Shown: positions 35,662-45,638 of the stretch, one piece after another
Numbering within the stretch: the stretch's first letter is position 1
Layout: each line of letters starts with the position of its first letter
Assembly: GCF_024639685.1 (NCBI RefSeq)
Contig: NZ_JAHEHX010000003.1
Span: 293,754 to 357,753 of the forward strand
From: Polaribacter sp.
GTDB lineage: Bacteria; Bacteroidota; Bacteroidia; Flavobacteriales; Flavobacteriaceae
Direction: 5' to 3'
DNA length: 64,000 nt
Notes under the pieces: model-generated
Database searches by the model: none
Seen by the model: the letters and a program-made list of their open reading frames with translations, nothing else
What the model was told of the DNA's origin: nothing
Made by a program: the position numbers and the translations under genes

Positions 35662-37110
35662 ATGAATAAATCTGTAATGCTATTTATAGCAACTCTTGTG
35701 TTTTCTTCTCTTAGTGCGCAAGAAGAAAAACCAAATGTTTTAATTTTTTATGTTGATGATTTACGTGCAGAAATTGGTGCTTATGGAAGTAAAACAGCAA
35801 TAACTCCAAATATAGATAAGCTTGCAAAAGATGGTGTTCTATTTAATAAAGCTTATGTGCAACAGGCTATTTGTGCTCCTTCTAGAATGAGTACTTTAAC
35901 AGGTTTGCGTCCAGAAACTTTAGGGATTTATAGCATATTTACGCCGTTAAGAAAAGTACACAAAGAGGTGGTTTCTTTACCTCAATTATTTAATAAAAAT
36001 GGATATAAAACCATTAGTATTGGGAAAGTGTATCATCATAGTAGAGATGATAAAAATGTATGGACTACTTATTTTGAAAAAGAGAAAAACTCTTATTTAA
36101 AACCTGACAATATCGCATTAATGAAACGCTTAAAAAAAGAAGGTGTAAAACCTGTAAAAGGGCCTGCTTTTGAAAATGCAGATGTATTAGATGAAGTTTA
36201 TAAAGATGGTAGAGCAGCAAAATATGCCATAGAAACCTTGTATAAAGTAAAAGATGATAATTTTTTGATGTTTGTGGGTTTAAGTAAACCACATTTACCT
36301 TTTAATGCACCAAAAAAATATTGGGATTTATATAATAAAAATGATTTTAAAATTCCATCAAGAACAAAACCAGAAGCCATTTACAGATTAGCTTTAAGTC
36401 CTTGGGGTGAATTAAAAGGGTATCATGGAATTCCTAAAAAAGGTGATTTAAATGATGACTTAACAAGAGATTTAATCCATGGTTACCATGCATCCATCAG
36501 TTATATTGATGCTCAGATTGGTAAAGTAATAAAAACGCTCGAAGATTTAGATTTAAAGAAAAATACAATGATTATTTTTATGAGTGATAATGGTTATAAA
36601 ATTGGTGATTATGCTTCTTGGTGCAAACAATCGAATATGGAAATAGATGTAAGAGTCCCTTTAATTATAAGTAGGGAAAACAATTATAAACAAAGAGTTA
36701 CGAACAAAACATCTAATGCGCTAGTAGAAAATGTTGATATTTACTCAACTTTAGTAGAGATTTGTAATTTAAAAAACGCGCCAGTCTCTGATGGGAAAAG
36801 TATCCTTCCAGTATTAAATAAACCTAATAAAAAATGGGATAAAGTTGCATATAGCGTGTATGCTAGAGGTAAAAAAATAATGGGAGTTACTACAACAGAC
36901 GGGAATTGGAGATACACTGAATGGCGAAATTCTACCACACATGAAATTCTTGGGGCTGAATTATACGAGCATAAAAACAGCTTAGTTTCTTATGTAAATC
37001 TTTATAAAAATAAAAAATACAAGAAAATAGAACAAAAAATGAGGACACTTTTAGAAAGTCAATTTCCAAAAGACAAGCCTTTTTTACAAAATGATCAACC
37101 TAGAAAATAA
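35662..37110 (+). CDS. Family S1 sulfatase, iduronate-2-sulfatase-like
   Basis: 482 residues, signal peptide ending SSLSAQ and no lipobox, so soluble in the periplasm. Landmarks: [36 protein letters not shown] (formylglycine cysteine near residue 71), [33 protein letters not shown] and [12 protein letters not shown]. This pattern is typical of the iduronate-2-sulfatase-like branch (S1_7 type). Ulvan contains iduronate and sulfated rhamnose, so either could be the target. Last gene of the tandem GH78 transcript. Confidence 0.88.
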   Translation: MNKSVMLFIATLVFSSLSAQEEKPNVLIFYVDDLRAEIGAYGSKTAITPNIDKLAKDGVLFNKAYVQQAICAPSRMSTLTGLRPETLGIYSIFTPLRKVHKEVVSLPQLFNKNGYKTISIGKVYHHSRDDKNVWTTYFEKEKNSYLKPDNIALMKRLKKEGVKPVKGPAFENADVLDEVYKDGRAAKYAIETLYKVKDDNFLMFVGLSKPHLPFNAPKKYWDLYNKNDFKIPSRTKPEAIYRLALSPWGELKGYHGIPKKGDLNDDLTRDLIHGYHASISYIDAQIGKVIKTLEDLDLKKNTMIIFMSDNGYKIGDYASWCKQSNMEIDVRVPLIISRENNYKQRVTNKTSNALVENVDIYSTLVEICNLKNAPVSDGKSILPVLNKPNKKWDKVAYSVYARGKKIMGVTTTDGNWRYTEWRNSTTHEILGAELYEHKNSLVSYVNLYKNKKYKKIEQKMRTLLESQFPKDKPFLQNDQPRK

Positions 37111-37200
37111 ACTATTTGATAAAAATATTAATACAGTATAGAAAAGTGTTAAAAAACTTTTAGTTACCCTATTTAAGATTTTTAATTTTTTAATCTATCC

Positions 37201-37222
37201 TACTTTTATATAGTTAAAAGTA
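37201..37222. promoter_or_regulatory. Palindrome just upstream of the GntR-type regulator, candidate operator
   Basis: TACTTTTA (37201-37208), spacer of 6, TAAAAGTA (37215-37222): a perfect 8-bp inverted repeat ending 7 nt before the start codon. Its position fits autorepression by the GntR-type protein. No PUL-type element is present here. Confidence 0.4.
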
Positions 37223-37229
37223 TAGAATT

Positions 37230-38270
37230 ATGGCAGATTTAATTAAACTCGATCCGAACTCAATTGTTCCAAAATATTTGCAAATTATTGATGCAATCGT
37301 TCATAATATATCTTCCGGGAACATTAAAATTGGAGATAAAATTCCATCTATCAATACATTAAGTAAAGAGACTTACCTTTCTAGAGATACAGTTGAAAGA
37401 GCTTACAGTGTATTAAAAAAACATAAGGTTGTAGTTTCCGTTCATGGAAAAGGAACTTATGTAGCTGAAACAGGATTAATTACCAAACCTAAAATTTTAT
37501 TCTTAGTCAATAAGTTAAGTCCTTACAAAATTAAAGTTTATAATTCGTTTTTAGAAAAATTGTACGCCAGTTCAACGGTAGATCTACATAGTTATCATTG
37601 TGATGAAACATTGTTTCTAGAATTGATGGCAAAATACAAGTCATCTTACGACTATTTTGTAATAATGCCACATTTTAGAACCAAAAACTTATTACATGTC
37701 AGTACAACTGAAAAAGTAACCAAAGTCATTAACAAAATCCCTAGAAAAAATTTAATTTTATTAGATAATAGCGATCATAACATTGATGGAGATTTTAATG
37801 AAGTTTATCAAGATTATAAGAATGATATCATATTTGCATTAAATGAAGGAGCAGAAAGTATAGCTAAATACAATAAATTAACAATTGTGTATCCTAAGAC
37901 ATCTTTTTATCCTTATCCAAAGAGTATATTAGATGGTTTTAAACAATTCTGTGCCCAAAATAATTTTAAATTTGATATTATTGAGGAGGTAACTTCACAA
38001 ACTTCAATAGAAATTAAAAATTTGTTCATTACTTTAGAAGATGATGATTTGGTAAAAGTTGTTAATAAAATAAAAAGCAGTAATTACAAATTAGGAAAAG
38101 ATATTGGTGTAATTTCTTATAACGATAGTCCTTTAAAACAACTATTAGGGATTACTGTAATAAGTACAAATTTCTCATCAATGGGCAAAGAAGCTGCAAG
38201 AATGATTTTGGAAAAGGAAAAAGGAAAAATACAAATTCCTATTACTTTTATCAATCGAGAATCTTTATAA
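37230..38270 (+). CDS. GntR-type transcriptional regulator with LacI-like sugar-binding domain
   Basis: 346 residues. The N-terminus (about 15-80) is a GntR winged helix: KYLQIIDAIVHNISSG, GDKIPSINTLSKE, LSRDTVERAYSVLKK, VHGKGTYVAE. The rest (about 85-345) resembles a periplasmic-binding/LacI effector domain (KILFLVNKLSP, GVISYNDSPLKQLLGITVISTN, SSMGKEAARMILEK). Such hybrids respond to cytoplasmic monosaccharides such as rhamnose or xylose. It is probably autoregulated through the palindrome at 37201-37222. It is followed by its own terminator, so the sensor gene downstream is separate. The ligand is unknown. Confidence 0.85.
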   Translation: MADLIKLDPNSIVPKYLQIIDAIVHNISSGNIKIGDKIPSINTLSKETYLSRDTVERAYSVLKKHKVVVSVHGKGTYVAETGLITKPKILFLVNKLSPYKIKVYNSFLEKLYASSTVDLHSYHCDETLFLELMAKYKSSYDYFVIMPHFRTKNLLHVSTTEKVTKVINKIPRKNLILLDNSDHNIDGDFNEVYQDYKNDIIFALNEGAESIAKYNKLTIVYPKTSFYPYPKSILDGFKQFCAQNNFKFDIIEEVTSQTSIEIKNLFITLEDDDLVKVVNKIKSSNYKLGKDIGVISYNDSPLKQLLGITVISTNFSSMGKEAARMILEKEKGKIQIPITFINRESL

Positions 38271-38303
38271 ATAACCCATTCTTAAATCAAAATTTTATGT
38301 AAG

Positions 38304-38330
38304 GGAAATCTATATTAGATTTCCTTTTTT
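38304..38330 (+). terminator. Rho-independent terminator after the GntR-type gene
   Basis: GGAAATCTA (38304-38312), loop TAT, TAGATTTCC (38316-38324), then TTTTTT. Confidence 0.85.
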
Positions 38331-38410
38331 CATGAATAATGCCGTCAATTAAATTGTATTTTTTACCTTCGAGAATATATTTTTACCTTAAAGCTTCAAT
38401 TAGTTTTTTA

Positions 38411-41400
38411 ATGAAACAGAAACGATTCTTATTCTTATTCCTATTAGTTTCAAACTTTTTATTTGCTCAAGTAAATAATTTTAATTTTAGAAATATTAAT
38501 ATTTCTGATGGACTTTCTAATAATACAATAACATCAATTAAAGAAGATAAATTTGGTCAAATATGGTTTGGAACAAGTAATGGATTAAATAAGTATAATG
38601 GGCAAGAGTTTACTGTTTATAGAAATGTTCCTAGAGATAAATATAGTATAAGTAATAGTGGTATTTCTGATATTTTAGTGGATAAAGATGGGTATGTTTG
38701 GGCTGGTACCTTTAATGGTTTAAATAGGTACAACCCACAGACCAATACCTTTAAAAGGTATTACAAAAGGCCCTCTAATAAGAATTCACTAACGAATAGC
38801 TTTATTATTTGTAGCTTAGAAATGCCTAAAGGTGTTATTTGGTTTGGAACTTCAAATGGAGTTTCTATTTATGAAAAAAAGAATGACAAATTTAAAAGGT
38901 TTTTACAGGGTAATTTGCAAGAAGGTGTAAGATCTATATATGATATTTATCGTGATAAAAATCATAGAATTTGGTTAGCCACTAATAATGGTATTATAAA
39001 AGTAGATAGAGATAAAAATAAAAAATTTGCAATTAAAAAATATACAAGAGACAATAGAAAAACAAATTTTGTTGTCAATAAAATCTTAGAAGTTTCATCA
39101 AACATTATTGGAATTGGAACCAAATACGATGGCTATTTATATTTTAATACCGAAACCGAAAAGTTTATATGTCCTAAAGAAATAAATATCCCTCAAAATT
39201 TAGACGTAAGAGACCTTGCGTTTGATAATGATCAAAATTTATGGATGGCCACAACAAGTGGTCTTTTTATAGTTACTCCTGAAAATAAGACAATTTATAT
39301 CAAAGAAAATAATGCAGATAATTATGGTACAACTCAAAACTTTATAAGAAGTATTTACAAAGATAAAAAAGGTTTTATTTGGTTAGGAACTCAAAATGGA
39401 GGAGTAATTACTTGGGATAAATCATATCAAAATTTCTTGCATTTTAAGAACAAAAAAGTATACAATAATATTACAAATAGTATTGTTTCAGATAAAAAAG
39501 GTAATATTTACTTTGCAACTGATGCAGGTGTAGTTAGTGTGTTAGATAAAAAAGGGAATGTTTCTGAAATATTTAAAATAGCAAGTTCAGAAAAAAATAT
39601 AAGCTACCCTATAAAATCATTATACTATAATAAATCTGATGACTTATTGTTTATTGGTGCCCAAAATAAAGGACTTCTTGTCTATGATGTAAAATCAAAA
39701 AAAATCCGTGAAGACCTTATTTCTAGAGATTTGCAAGATTTAATAGGGAATTCTATAATATATGATCTTAAAAAAGATTCCAAAAATAATTTACATATTG
39801 GTACATTTAGTAAAGGATTGATTCGTTACAATTGCGAAACAAAAAAACTAAGAATTTTCACAAAAAATAAAATAGCTACAAACATTGTAAAAAGTATTTT
39901 TATTGATGAAAATGACGATTTGTTAATTGGAGGTTTGGGTGGTGTATCAACCATAAAAATTGATAAGAATGGAAAAGCTGAAACAAAAAATTACTTTAAA
40001 GATAGACCTTTAATTACGTATAATATTAGTGCAGTAATTAAGGATGTTAACGATGTAGTTTGGGTAGGAACTACAACAAGAGGCTTGTATCGTATTGAAG
40101 GGAATAGCACAAAGCCCATCACTTTTCCTGATAGAAATAAATTTTCTAAAGTCAATTCAATTTTAGAAGGAGAAAAAGGAGTTTTATGGTTAAGCACAGA
40201 TATAGGTATTGTACAATACAATACCATAATAGGAAAAAGTTTTACTTACGATCAAAACAATATTATAGTAAATAATAGTTTTAGAGAAAACGCAGCATTA
40301 AAAATTGGAAATCATTTTTATTTTGGAGATCTATATGGAGTAACTACCTTTAATCCTTACAAAATTGTAAAAAGTAACGATGTACCTAAAGTAGTCTTAT
40401 CCGAATTAAAAGTTAAAAATGAAATTGTAAACATAGATGCTAATGATGGGATTTTATCTAAAAGTTTAAACTATGCAAAAGTGTTAGAGTTAGATTATGA
40501 TAATTCTAATTTTTCTATCAGTTATGCGTTACCAAATTATATAAACTCTAAAGGAAATAAATATGCATTTCGTTTAAAAGGTTTGGATGATTCTTGGACT
40601 TATACCAAACAAACAGAAGCTTTTTTTACCCTACAAAATGCAGGAATTTATGAATTTCAGGTTAAAGCAGCAAACCATGATAACGTTTGGAATAATAGAC
40701 TTACAAAAATTAAAATTATTATACAGCCAGCACCTTGGAAAACTTGGTGGGCATATGCTATTTACTTCATTGTGTTTTTTGGTTTTATTTTTGGTTTCGT
40801 TTGGTTTATTCAATCGAAATCAAGATTAAAAGACAAGTTAGAATTAGAATATATTACTAACAAAAAAAATGAAGAATTAAATAAATTTAAGCTTCAGTTT
40901 TTTACAAATATTTCACATGAGTTTAGAACACCATTAACTTTAATAATTGCGCCACTTCAAAATATATTATCAAATTATTCTGGCTCGAGTGATTCTTATA
41001 GAAAATTAAAAATCATAGAAAGTAGTACGAATCATCTATTGAGGTTAATCAATAGATTAATGGATTTTAGAAAGTTAGAGAGCAATCAATTTCAATTAGA
41101 AGCTGCAAAAGGTAACATTGTCAAATTCTTACAAGAAATTTATTTGTCTTTTACAGAACATGCTAAAGATGGCAATTACAATTATCAATTTATAACTACA
41201 GAAGAAGAAATATTACTCTATTATGATCGATATAAATTAGAACGCGTTTTTTATAATTTGATATCAAACGCATTTCGATATACGAAAAAAGGAGGGGCTA
41301 TTTTTGTTAAAATACGACAAGAAAATCAAGAGGTTATTATAGAAGTAGAAGACTCTGGAGTAGGTATTGCAGATGAGTTTATAGATAAAATCTTCGATCG

Positions 41401-42463
41401 ATTTTTTGAAGTTGCTGTAAACAAACAAACTGATTCAGATCATTTAAAGGGAACAGGTATTGGGTTATCTATAGCTAAAAACATCGTAGGACTTCATTAT
41501 GGAAATATCTCTGTGGTTAATGTAAAACCTAATGGGGCAAAGTTTTCAGTAGCTCTTAAACTTGGAAAAGATCATCTTGCTGAAAAAGAGATTTTAAAAG
41601 GTTTCAAAAAAAGTGATGATGTTTCTCAATATGTAACACAAATAGATTTATCTAAATATGAGGAGGTAACAAGTCCCATAGAATTAACTTTAAAGGAAAA
41701 AGATTATACGATACTTATTGTGGAAGACAATGTAGTGTTAAGATCTTTTATCAAAGAAATTTTAAAAGAAGATTATAATGTTTTACTGGCAGAAAATGGA
41801 GAGGTAGCATTAAAAATGGCTATTAAACATCTACCAGATTTAATAGTTAGTGATGTTCTAATGCCCAGAATGGTAGGTACAGAATTATGCTCAAAAATTA
41901 AAACAACTTTAGCAACTAGTCATATTCCAGTAATTTTATTAACATCAAGAACATCTTTAATATATAAGTTTGAAGGTTTAGAAAGTGGTGCAGATGATTA
42001 TATTACAAAGCCATTTAATTTAAAAGAATTCAAACTAAAAATCAAGAACATTTTAGTTTCAAAACAAAATTTAAAAGATAAATTCAAATCCGATAGCAGT
42101 TTTGAATCTTTAGATTTTTCTTTAACTTCACTAGATCAAAAATTATTAGAAAAAGCGTTTCAAATTGTTAAAGATAATATTGCTAATCAAGATTTTAATA
42201 TAGCCCAATTTTCGGAAGATTTAGGTGTAAGTCGTTCAATGCTTTTTACCAAAATAAAAGCTTGGGTAGATGCTACACCAAATGATTTTATTCAAGAAAT
42301 AAGATTAAATTACGCTGCAAAACTTCTAGAAATCAATAAACTAAGTGTTTCGGAAGTGAGTTATAAAGTAGGTTTTAAAAGGTCAAAATATTTTAGCCAA
42401 TGTTTCAAGAAAAAATATGGATTAACACCAAGCGAGTTTTCAGAAAAATTTAAAACTATTTAA
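38411..42463 (+). CDS. Hybrid two-component system sensor/regulator (HTCS)
   Basis: 1350 residues from the ATG at 38411, preferred over an ATG at 38339 because it begins a clean signal peptide (FLFLFLLVSNFLFAQ). Periplasmic sensor: repeated Reg_prop blades (IWFGTSNGLNKYNG, VWAGTFNGLNRYN, IWLGTQNGGV) to about 670, then a YYY domain. One membrane helix lies at about 777-800. Cytoplasmic part: HisKA with SHEFRTPLTL (phospho-acceptor histidine near 836), HATPase with NLISNAFRYT and GTGIGLSIAK, a receiver with IVEDN and SDVLMPR (aspartate near 1147) and KPF, and an AraC-type HTH (from about 1250, GVSRSMLFTKIKAW, VGFKRSKYFSQCFKKKYG). Such regulators bind an oligosaccharide outside and activate PUL promoters; it is the best candidate for the half-site promoters here. 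Confidence 0.95.
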   Translation: MKQKRFLFLFLLVSNFLFAQVNNFNFRNINISDGLSNNTITSIKEDKFGQIWFGTSNGLNKYNGQEFTVYRNVPRDKYSISNSGISDILVDKDGYVWAGTFNGLNRYNPQTNTFKRYYKRPSNKNSLTNSFIICSLEMPKGVIWFGTSNGVSIYEKKNDKFKRFLQGNLQEGVRSIYDIYRDKNHRIWLATNNGIIKVDRDKNKKFAIKKYTRDNRKTNFVVNKILEVSSNIIGIGTKYDGYLYFNTETEKFICPKEINIPQNLDVRDLAFDNDQNLWMATTSGLFIVTPENKTIYIKENNADNYGTTQNFIRSIYKDKKGFIWLGTQNGGVITWDKSYQNFLHFKNKKVYNNITNSIVSDKKGNIYFATDAGVVSVLDKKGNVSEIFKIASSEKNISYPIKSLYYNKSDDLLFIGAQNKGLLVYDVKSKKIREDLISRDLQDLIGNSIIYDLKKDSKNNLHIGTFSKGLIRYNCETKKLRIFTKNKIATNIVKSIFIDENDDLLIGGLGGVSTIKIDKNGKAETKNYFKDRPLITYNISAVIKDVNDVVWVGTTTRGLYRIEGNSTKPITFPDRNKFSKVNSILEGEKGVLWLSTDIGIVQYNTIIGKSFTYDQNNIIVNNSFRENAALKIGNHFYFGDLYGVTTFNPYKIVKSNDVPKVVLSELKVKNEIVNIDANDGILSKSLNYAKVLELDYDNSNFSISYALPNYINSKGNKYAFRLKGLDDSWTYTKQTEAFFTLQNAGIYEFQVKAANHDNVWNNRLTKIKIIIQPAPWKTWWAYAIYFIVFFGFIFGFVWFIQSKSRLKDKLELEYITNKKNEELNKFKLQFFTNISHEFRTPLTLIIAPLQNILSNYSGSSDSYRKLKIIESSTNHLLRLINRLMDFRKLESNQFQLEAAKGNIVKFLQEIYLSFTEHAKDGNYNYQFITTEEEILLYYDRYKLERVFYNLISNAFRYTKKGGAIFVKIRQENQEVIIEVEDSGVGIADEFIDKIFDRFFEVAVNKQTDSDHLKGTGIGLSIAKNIVGLHYGNISVVNVKPNGAKFSVALKLGKDHLAEKEILKGFKKSDDVSQYVTQIDLSKYEEVTSPIELTLKEKDYTILIVEDNVVLRSFIKEILKEDYNVLLAENGEVALKMAIKHLPDLIVSDVLMPRMVGTELCSKIKTTLATSHIPVILLTSRTSLIYKFEGLESGADDYITKPFNLKEFKLKIKNILVSKQNLKDKFKSDSSFESLDFSLTSLDQKLLEKAFQIVKDNIANQDFNIAQFSEDLGVSRSMLFTKIKAWVDATPNDFIQEIRLNYAAKLLEINKLSVSEVSYKVGFKRSKYFSQCFKKKYGLTPSEFSEKFKTI

Positions 42464-42515
42464 TGCCAATTCATTTTAACTCTCTCTATGCACCAGAAAA
42501 ACCTGATACTTTAAT

Positions 42516-42562
42516 ATCCTGACAGTACAGGATTATTTTTCAGTTATTAAAAGTTAGGTTTG
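42516..42562 (+). promoter_or_regulatory. PUL-type promoter with an overlapping palindrome
   Basis: CAGGAT (42528-42533) and a perfect -7 TAGGTTTG (42555-42562), 27 nt apart. ACAGTACAGGATT is shared with 10640. In addition ATCCTG (42516-42521) forms an inverted repeat with CAGGAT around a 6-nt spacer. The -7 overlaps an ATG at 42560, so translation starts at 42593. Confidence 0.72.
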
Positions 42563-42592
42563 ATTTTTATCTTTAAAAATCGCAGAACTAAA

Positions 42593-45500
42593 ATGAATAA
42601 ACTACTATTAACCTTATTTTTACTAGCATATTCAATTTCTTATAATGCACAGCGTAAAGAAATAAACTTTAATAACAATTGGAACTTTATTCTAGAAGAT
42701 AATCCTTTGTTTTCTAAAGAAGACATTGATGTTTCTTCTTGGCAAAACCTAAACGTTCCACACGATTGGTCTTTTGAAAAAGGTGTAAGAAAAGGTGGAG
42801 ATCAAGGTCAAGGTGGAGGTTATCACGATGGTGGAATTGGCTGGTATCGTAAAACTTTTGATGTAAAAAAAGAAACACTTTCTAAAATTACATACATCAA
42901 TTTCGATGGAATCTATATGAATAGTGAAGTTTGGGTAAATGGTAATCATTTAGGCAAAAAGCCTTATGGATATATCAGTTTTCGATACGATATTTCAAAA
43001 TATTTAAAAGAAGGGAATAACACTATTGCTATTAGAGTTGATAACAGTTTAGAGCCTTCAGCAAGATGGTATCATCCATGTGGAATTTACGCACCAGTAA
43101 AATTGATAGAAGTTCATCCAACTCATTTTAAACCCAATTCTATTTTCATAAAAACACCTTCTATTCAAGAAAATAAAGCAACTGTTTCTATTGACGCAGA
43201 AATCAACGGAAAAATAAAAGGTTTAAAATATGAAGTAAAACTATTTTCTTCGGATGGAAAAGAACTCAAAAAAAAATCTGAGAAATTAGAAGCAGCAAAC
43301 CCAACCTATCAATTTGAAGTAAAAAAACCACAATTATGGAGTCCAGAAACGCCAGTTTTATACAAAGCTGTTACTCAAATTTTAGATGGTAAAAAAGTAA
43401 TCGATGAAATTGAAACTACATTTGGATTCAAAACCGTAAAATGGGAAACCAAAACAGGTTTTTGGTTAAATGGAGAAAATGTAAAGCTTAAAGGAGTTTG
43501 CGAGCATTGGGAAGGTGGTCCTGTTGGTGGTGCTTGGACAAAGCCAATGTTACGTTGGAAACTACAATCGTTAAAAGATATGGGTATCAATGCCATTCGT
43601 CCTTCACACAATCCAACTCCACCAATGTTTTATGATATTTGTGATGAAATCGGTTTGTTGGTAATGGATGAGATTTTTGATGGTTGGCACAAAAAAGCTC
43701 CACAGGATTATGGCAAACAAGCTTTTGATGAATGGTGGCAAAGAGATGTTACAGAATGGATTACCAGAGATAGAAATCATGCTAGTATTTTTGTGTGGAG
43801 TTTAGGAAACGAAACACACAGTCCAATTGGTCCTGAATTGGTGAAATTCGGAAAAAATTTAGACCCAACACGTTTATTTACTTCAGGAGCAGGAAACCCT
43901 GAAGATATGGATATAACAGGCGTGAATGGTGGCTCTGAAACAAAATTGTTCATAGAAAGTAAAACCTTTGAGAAACCATTTATTTCTACAGAAGCACCAC
44001 ATACTTGGCAAACAAGAGGATATTACAGAACTCAAACTTGGTGGAGAGACAATAAATTACCAGGAACGTATGAATTGCCAAACTTAACCGAAAAAGAAAT
44101 CTTTTTTTACGAAGGAATCAACCCAAAAAATTGGAGAAACAGAAAACAGAGTTTTAATTCTTCTTATGACAATGCTACAGTAAGAGTTTCTGCAAGAAAA
44201 TATTGGGAAGTAATGCGTGATAATCCTTGGCACAGTGGTCATTTTAGATGGACAGGTTTCGATTATTATGGAGAAGCAGGTTTGGTTCATGGAGGTTTGC
44301 CTTTCAATTTATTTATGGGTGGTGCTTTAGATGTAGCAGGATTTAAAAAAGATTTATTTTACTTCTACCAAAGTCAATGGACAACAGAACCAATGGTTCA
44401 TATGTTACCACATTGGACACATCCAAGAATGAAAAAAGGCACTGTAATTCCTGTCTGGATATATTCTAATGCAGATGAAGTAGAACTATTTTTAAACGGA
44501 AAATCATTAGGAAAAGACAAACCAGGAATCATTTGGAACGAAATGCAATGTGAATGGATGGTACCTTATCAAGAAGGAAAACTAGAAGCAGTTGCATACA
44601 TCAAAGGAAAAGAAGTGAAAAGAACTTCCTTTTCTACAAGTAAACAACCATCAAAATTAAAAACAAGTTTACAAAGATTAGATGCCGAAGACAGTTTTAC
44701 AACAAGTTATATTATTACATCAGAAAGTTTAGATGAAAACGACAATTTGTATCCTTATGGAGAAAACAAAGTGTATTACAATATTCAGGGTGATGTAAAA
44801 ACCATTTCTATGGAAAATGGAAATCCTATTGATCCTACAAGTAGAACTAAATCAGATTTTAGAGCCCTGTTTTTTGGAAAAAACAGATTGTTTTTAAGAG
44901 AAAAACCTAATGCCAAAAAAGCATCAATAATTACAGCATCAATTTTAGGTGATAAAGCACTTTTTACATCAAATAAAATAACGATTGATGCAAAACAAAT
45001 TTCAGTTTTAGGAAGTTCAACTTTTGATGATTTAACAATTTTGTATACTATAAATGGAGAAAATCCAGAAACTAATGGAATAATGTATAAAAACACTTTT
45101 GAAGTTTTAGATGGAACTACTGTAAAAGCAATTGTAAAACAAAGTGGAAAAGTAGTTTTAAGAATGGTAGAAAAATTCGGTAAAAACGAAGGGTTGTTTT
45201 GGGGCGATGAACATTCTAAAGATATGTGGATTGGTAGAGGTGTCAATATTTCTGCAGAAGAAGGTATTTTAAAAGGAAGTGCCACAGCAATCAGAGGTGC
45301 AAGACGTTTTAAAGGTACAGGATTTGTAGATTTTAAAGGTGGTGAAGGATCTGTAGAATTCTATCAAGAAAATGATGGTGAAGAAGGTGATTACAGTATG
45401 CGTTTTAGATATATGCACAATAATGTTGGTCAGTTGCATACAATGAAGTTATATTTAAATGATGAGTATATAAGAACTTTAGAATTTAAAGCAACAGGTG

Positions 45501-45622
45501 GTTGGGAAAAAGAATGGAAATTTGTTCCAGCAATATTAAGATTGAAAGCGGGTGCAAATAGCATTCGAATTGAAACTACAGGAAAGAGTGGTCCTTTTAT
45601 TGACGAATTATTTATTGATTAA
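42593..45622 (+). CDS. GH2 glycoside hydrolase (beta-galactosidase/beta-glucuronidase-type)
   Basis: Start at ATG 42593, giving a signal peptide (LLLTLFLLAYSISYNA). 1009 residues. N-terminal sugar-binding sandwich (VPHDWSFEKG, GIGWYRKTF, NGIYMNSEVWVNG type strands, YDISKYLKEGNN), Ig-like domain, TIM barrel with IRPSHNPTPPMFYDICDEIGL, acid/base glutamate in WSLGNETHS (about 406) and nucleophile glutamate in ISTEAPH (about 466). Further beta domains follow (SNADEVELFLNGKSLG, and a C-terminal binding sandwich ending FIDELFID). In ulvan loci GH2 enzymes act on uronate- or xylose-containing oligomers; the exact bond is not deducible. First gene of a long operon running to at least 52285. Confidence 0.9.
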   Translation: MNKLLLTLFLLAYSISYNAQRKEINFNNNWNFILEDNPLFSKEDIDVSSWQNLNVPHDWSFEKGVRKGGDQGQGGGYHDGGIGWYRKTFDVKKETLSKITYINFDGIYMNSEVWVNGNHLGKKPYGYISFRYDISKYLKEGNNTIAIRVDNSLEPSARWYHPCGIYAPVKLIEVHPTHFKPNSIFIKTPSIQENKATVSIDAEINGKIKGLKYEVKLFSSDGKELKKKSEKLEAANPTYQFEVKKPQLWSPETPVLYKAVTQILDGKKVIDEIETTFGFKTVKWETKTGFWLNGENVKLKGVCEHWEGGPVGGAWTKPMLRWKLQSLKDMGINAIRPSHNPTPPMFYDICDEIGLLVMDEIFDGWHKKAPQDYGKQAFDEWWQRDVTEWITRDRNHASIFVWSLGNETHSPIGPELVKFGKNLDPTRLFTSGAGNPEDMDITGVNGGSETKLFIESKTFEKPFISTEAPHTWQTRGYYRTQTWWRDNKLPGTYELPNLTEKEIFFYEGINPKNWRNRKQSFNSSYDNATVRVSARKYWEVMRDNPWHSGHFRWTGFDYYGEAGLVHGGLPFNLFMGGALDVAGFKKDLFYFYQSQWTTEPMVHMLPHWTHPRMKKGTVIPVWIYSNADEVELFLNGKSLGKDKPGIIWNEMQCEWMVPYQEGKLEAVAYIKGKEVKRTSFSTSKQPSKLKTSLQRLDAEDSFTTSYIITSESLDENDNLYPYGENKVYYNIQGDVKTISMENGNPIDPTSRTKSDFRALFFGKNRLFLREKPNAKKASIITASILGDKALFTSNKITIDAKQISVLGSSTFDDLTILYTINGENPETNGIMYKNTFEVLDGTTVKAIVKQSGKVVLRMVEKFGKNEGLFWGDEHSKDMWIGRGVNISAEEGILKGSATAIRGARRFKGTGFVDFKGGEGSVEFYQENDGEEGDYSMRFRYMHNNVGQLHTMKLYLNDEYIRTLEFKATGGWEKEWKFVPAILRLKAGANSIRIETTGKSGPFIDELFID

Positions 45623-45638
45623 TTTTTCAAAGAATTAT

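Noticed and set aside
37190..37200. CTATCCTA as a reverse PUL motif upstream of the GntR-type gene
   Set aside because: Only five bases match and there is no -7 element or gene in the matching orientation.
38339..38410. Earlier ATG for the HTCS
   Set aside because: The ATG at 38411 starts a clear signal peptide; the upstream 24 residues add nothing recognisable.
42560..42592. Earlier ATG for the GH2
   Set aside because: It overlaps the -7 promoter element, and the signal peptide begins at 42593.
44785..45285. 166-residue minus-strand open frame inside GH2
   Set aside because: It lies opposite a convincing GH2 coding sequence and has no recognisable domain; an antisense artefact.
45552..45638. 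Extension of the mini-GH106 frame into the GH2 gene
   Set aside because: It overlaps the GH2 coding end in another frame; the lipoprotein signal begins at 45639.
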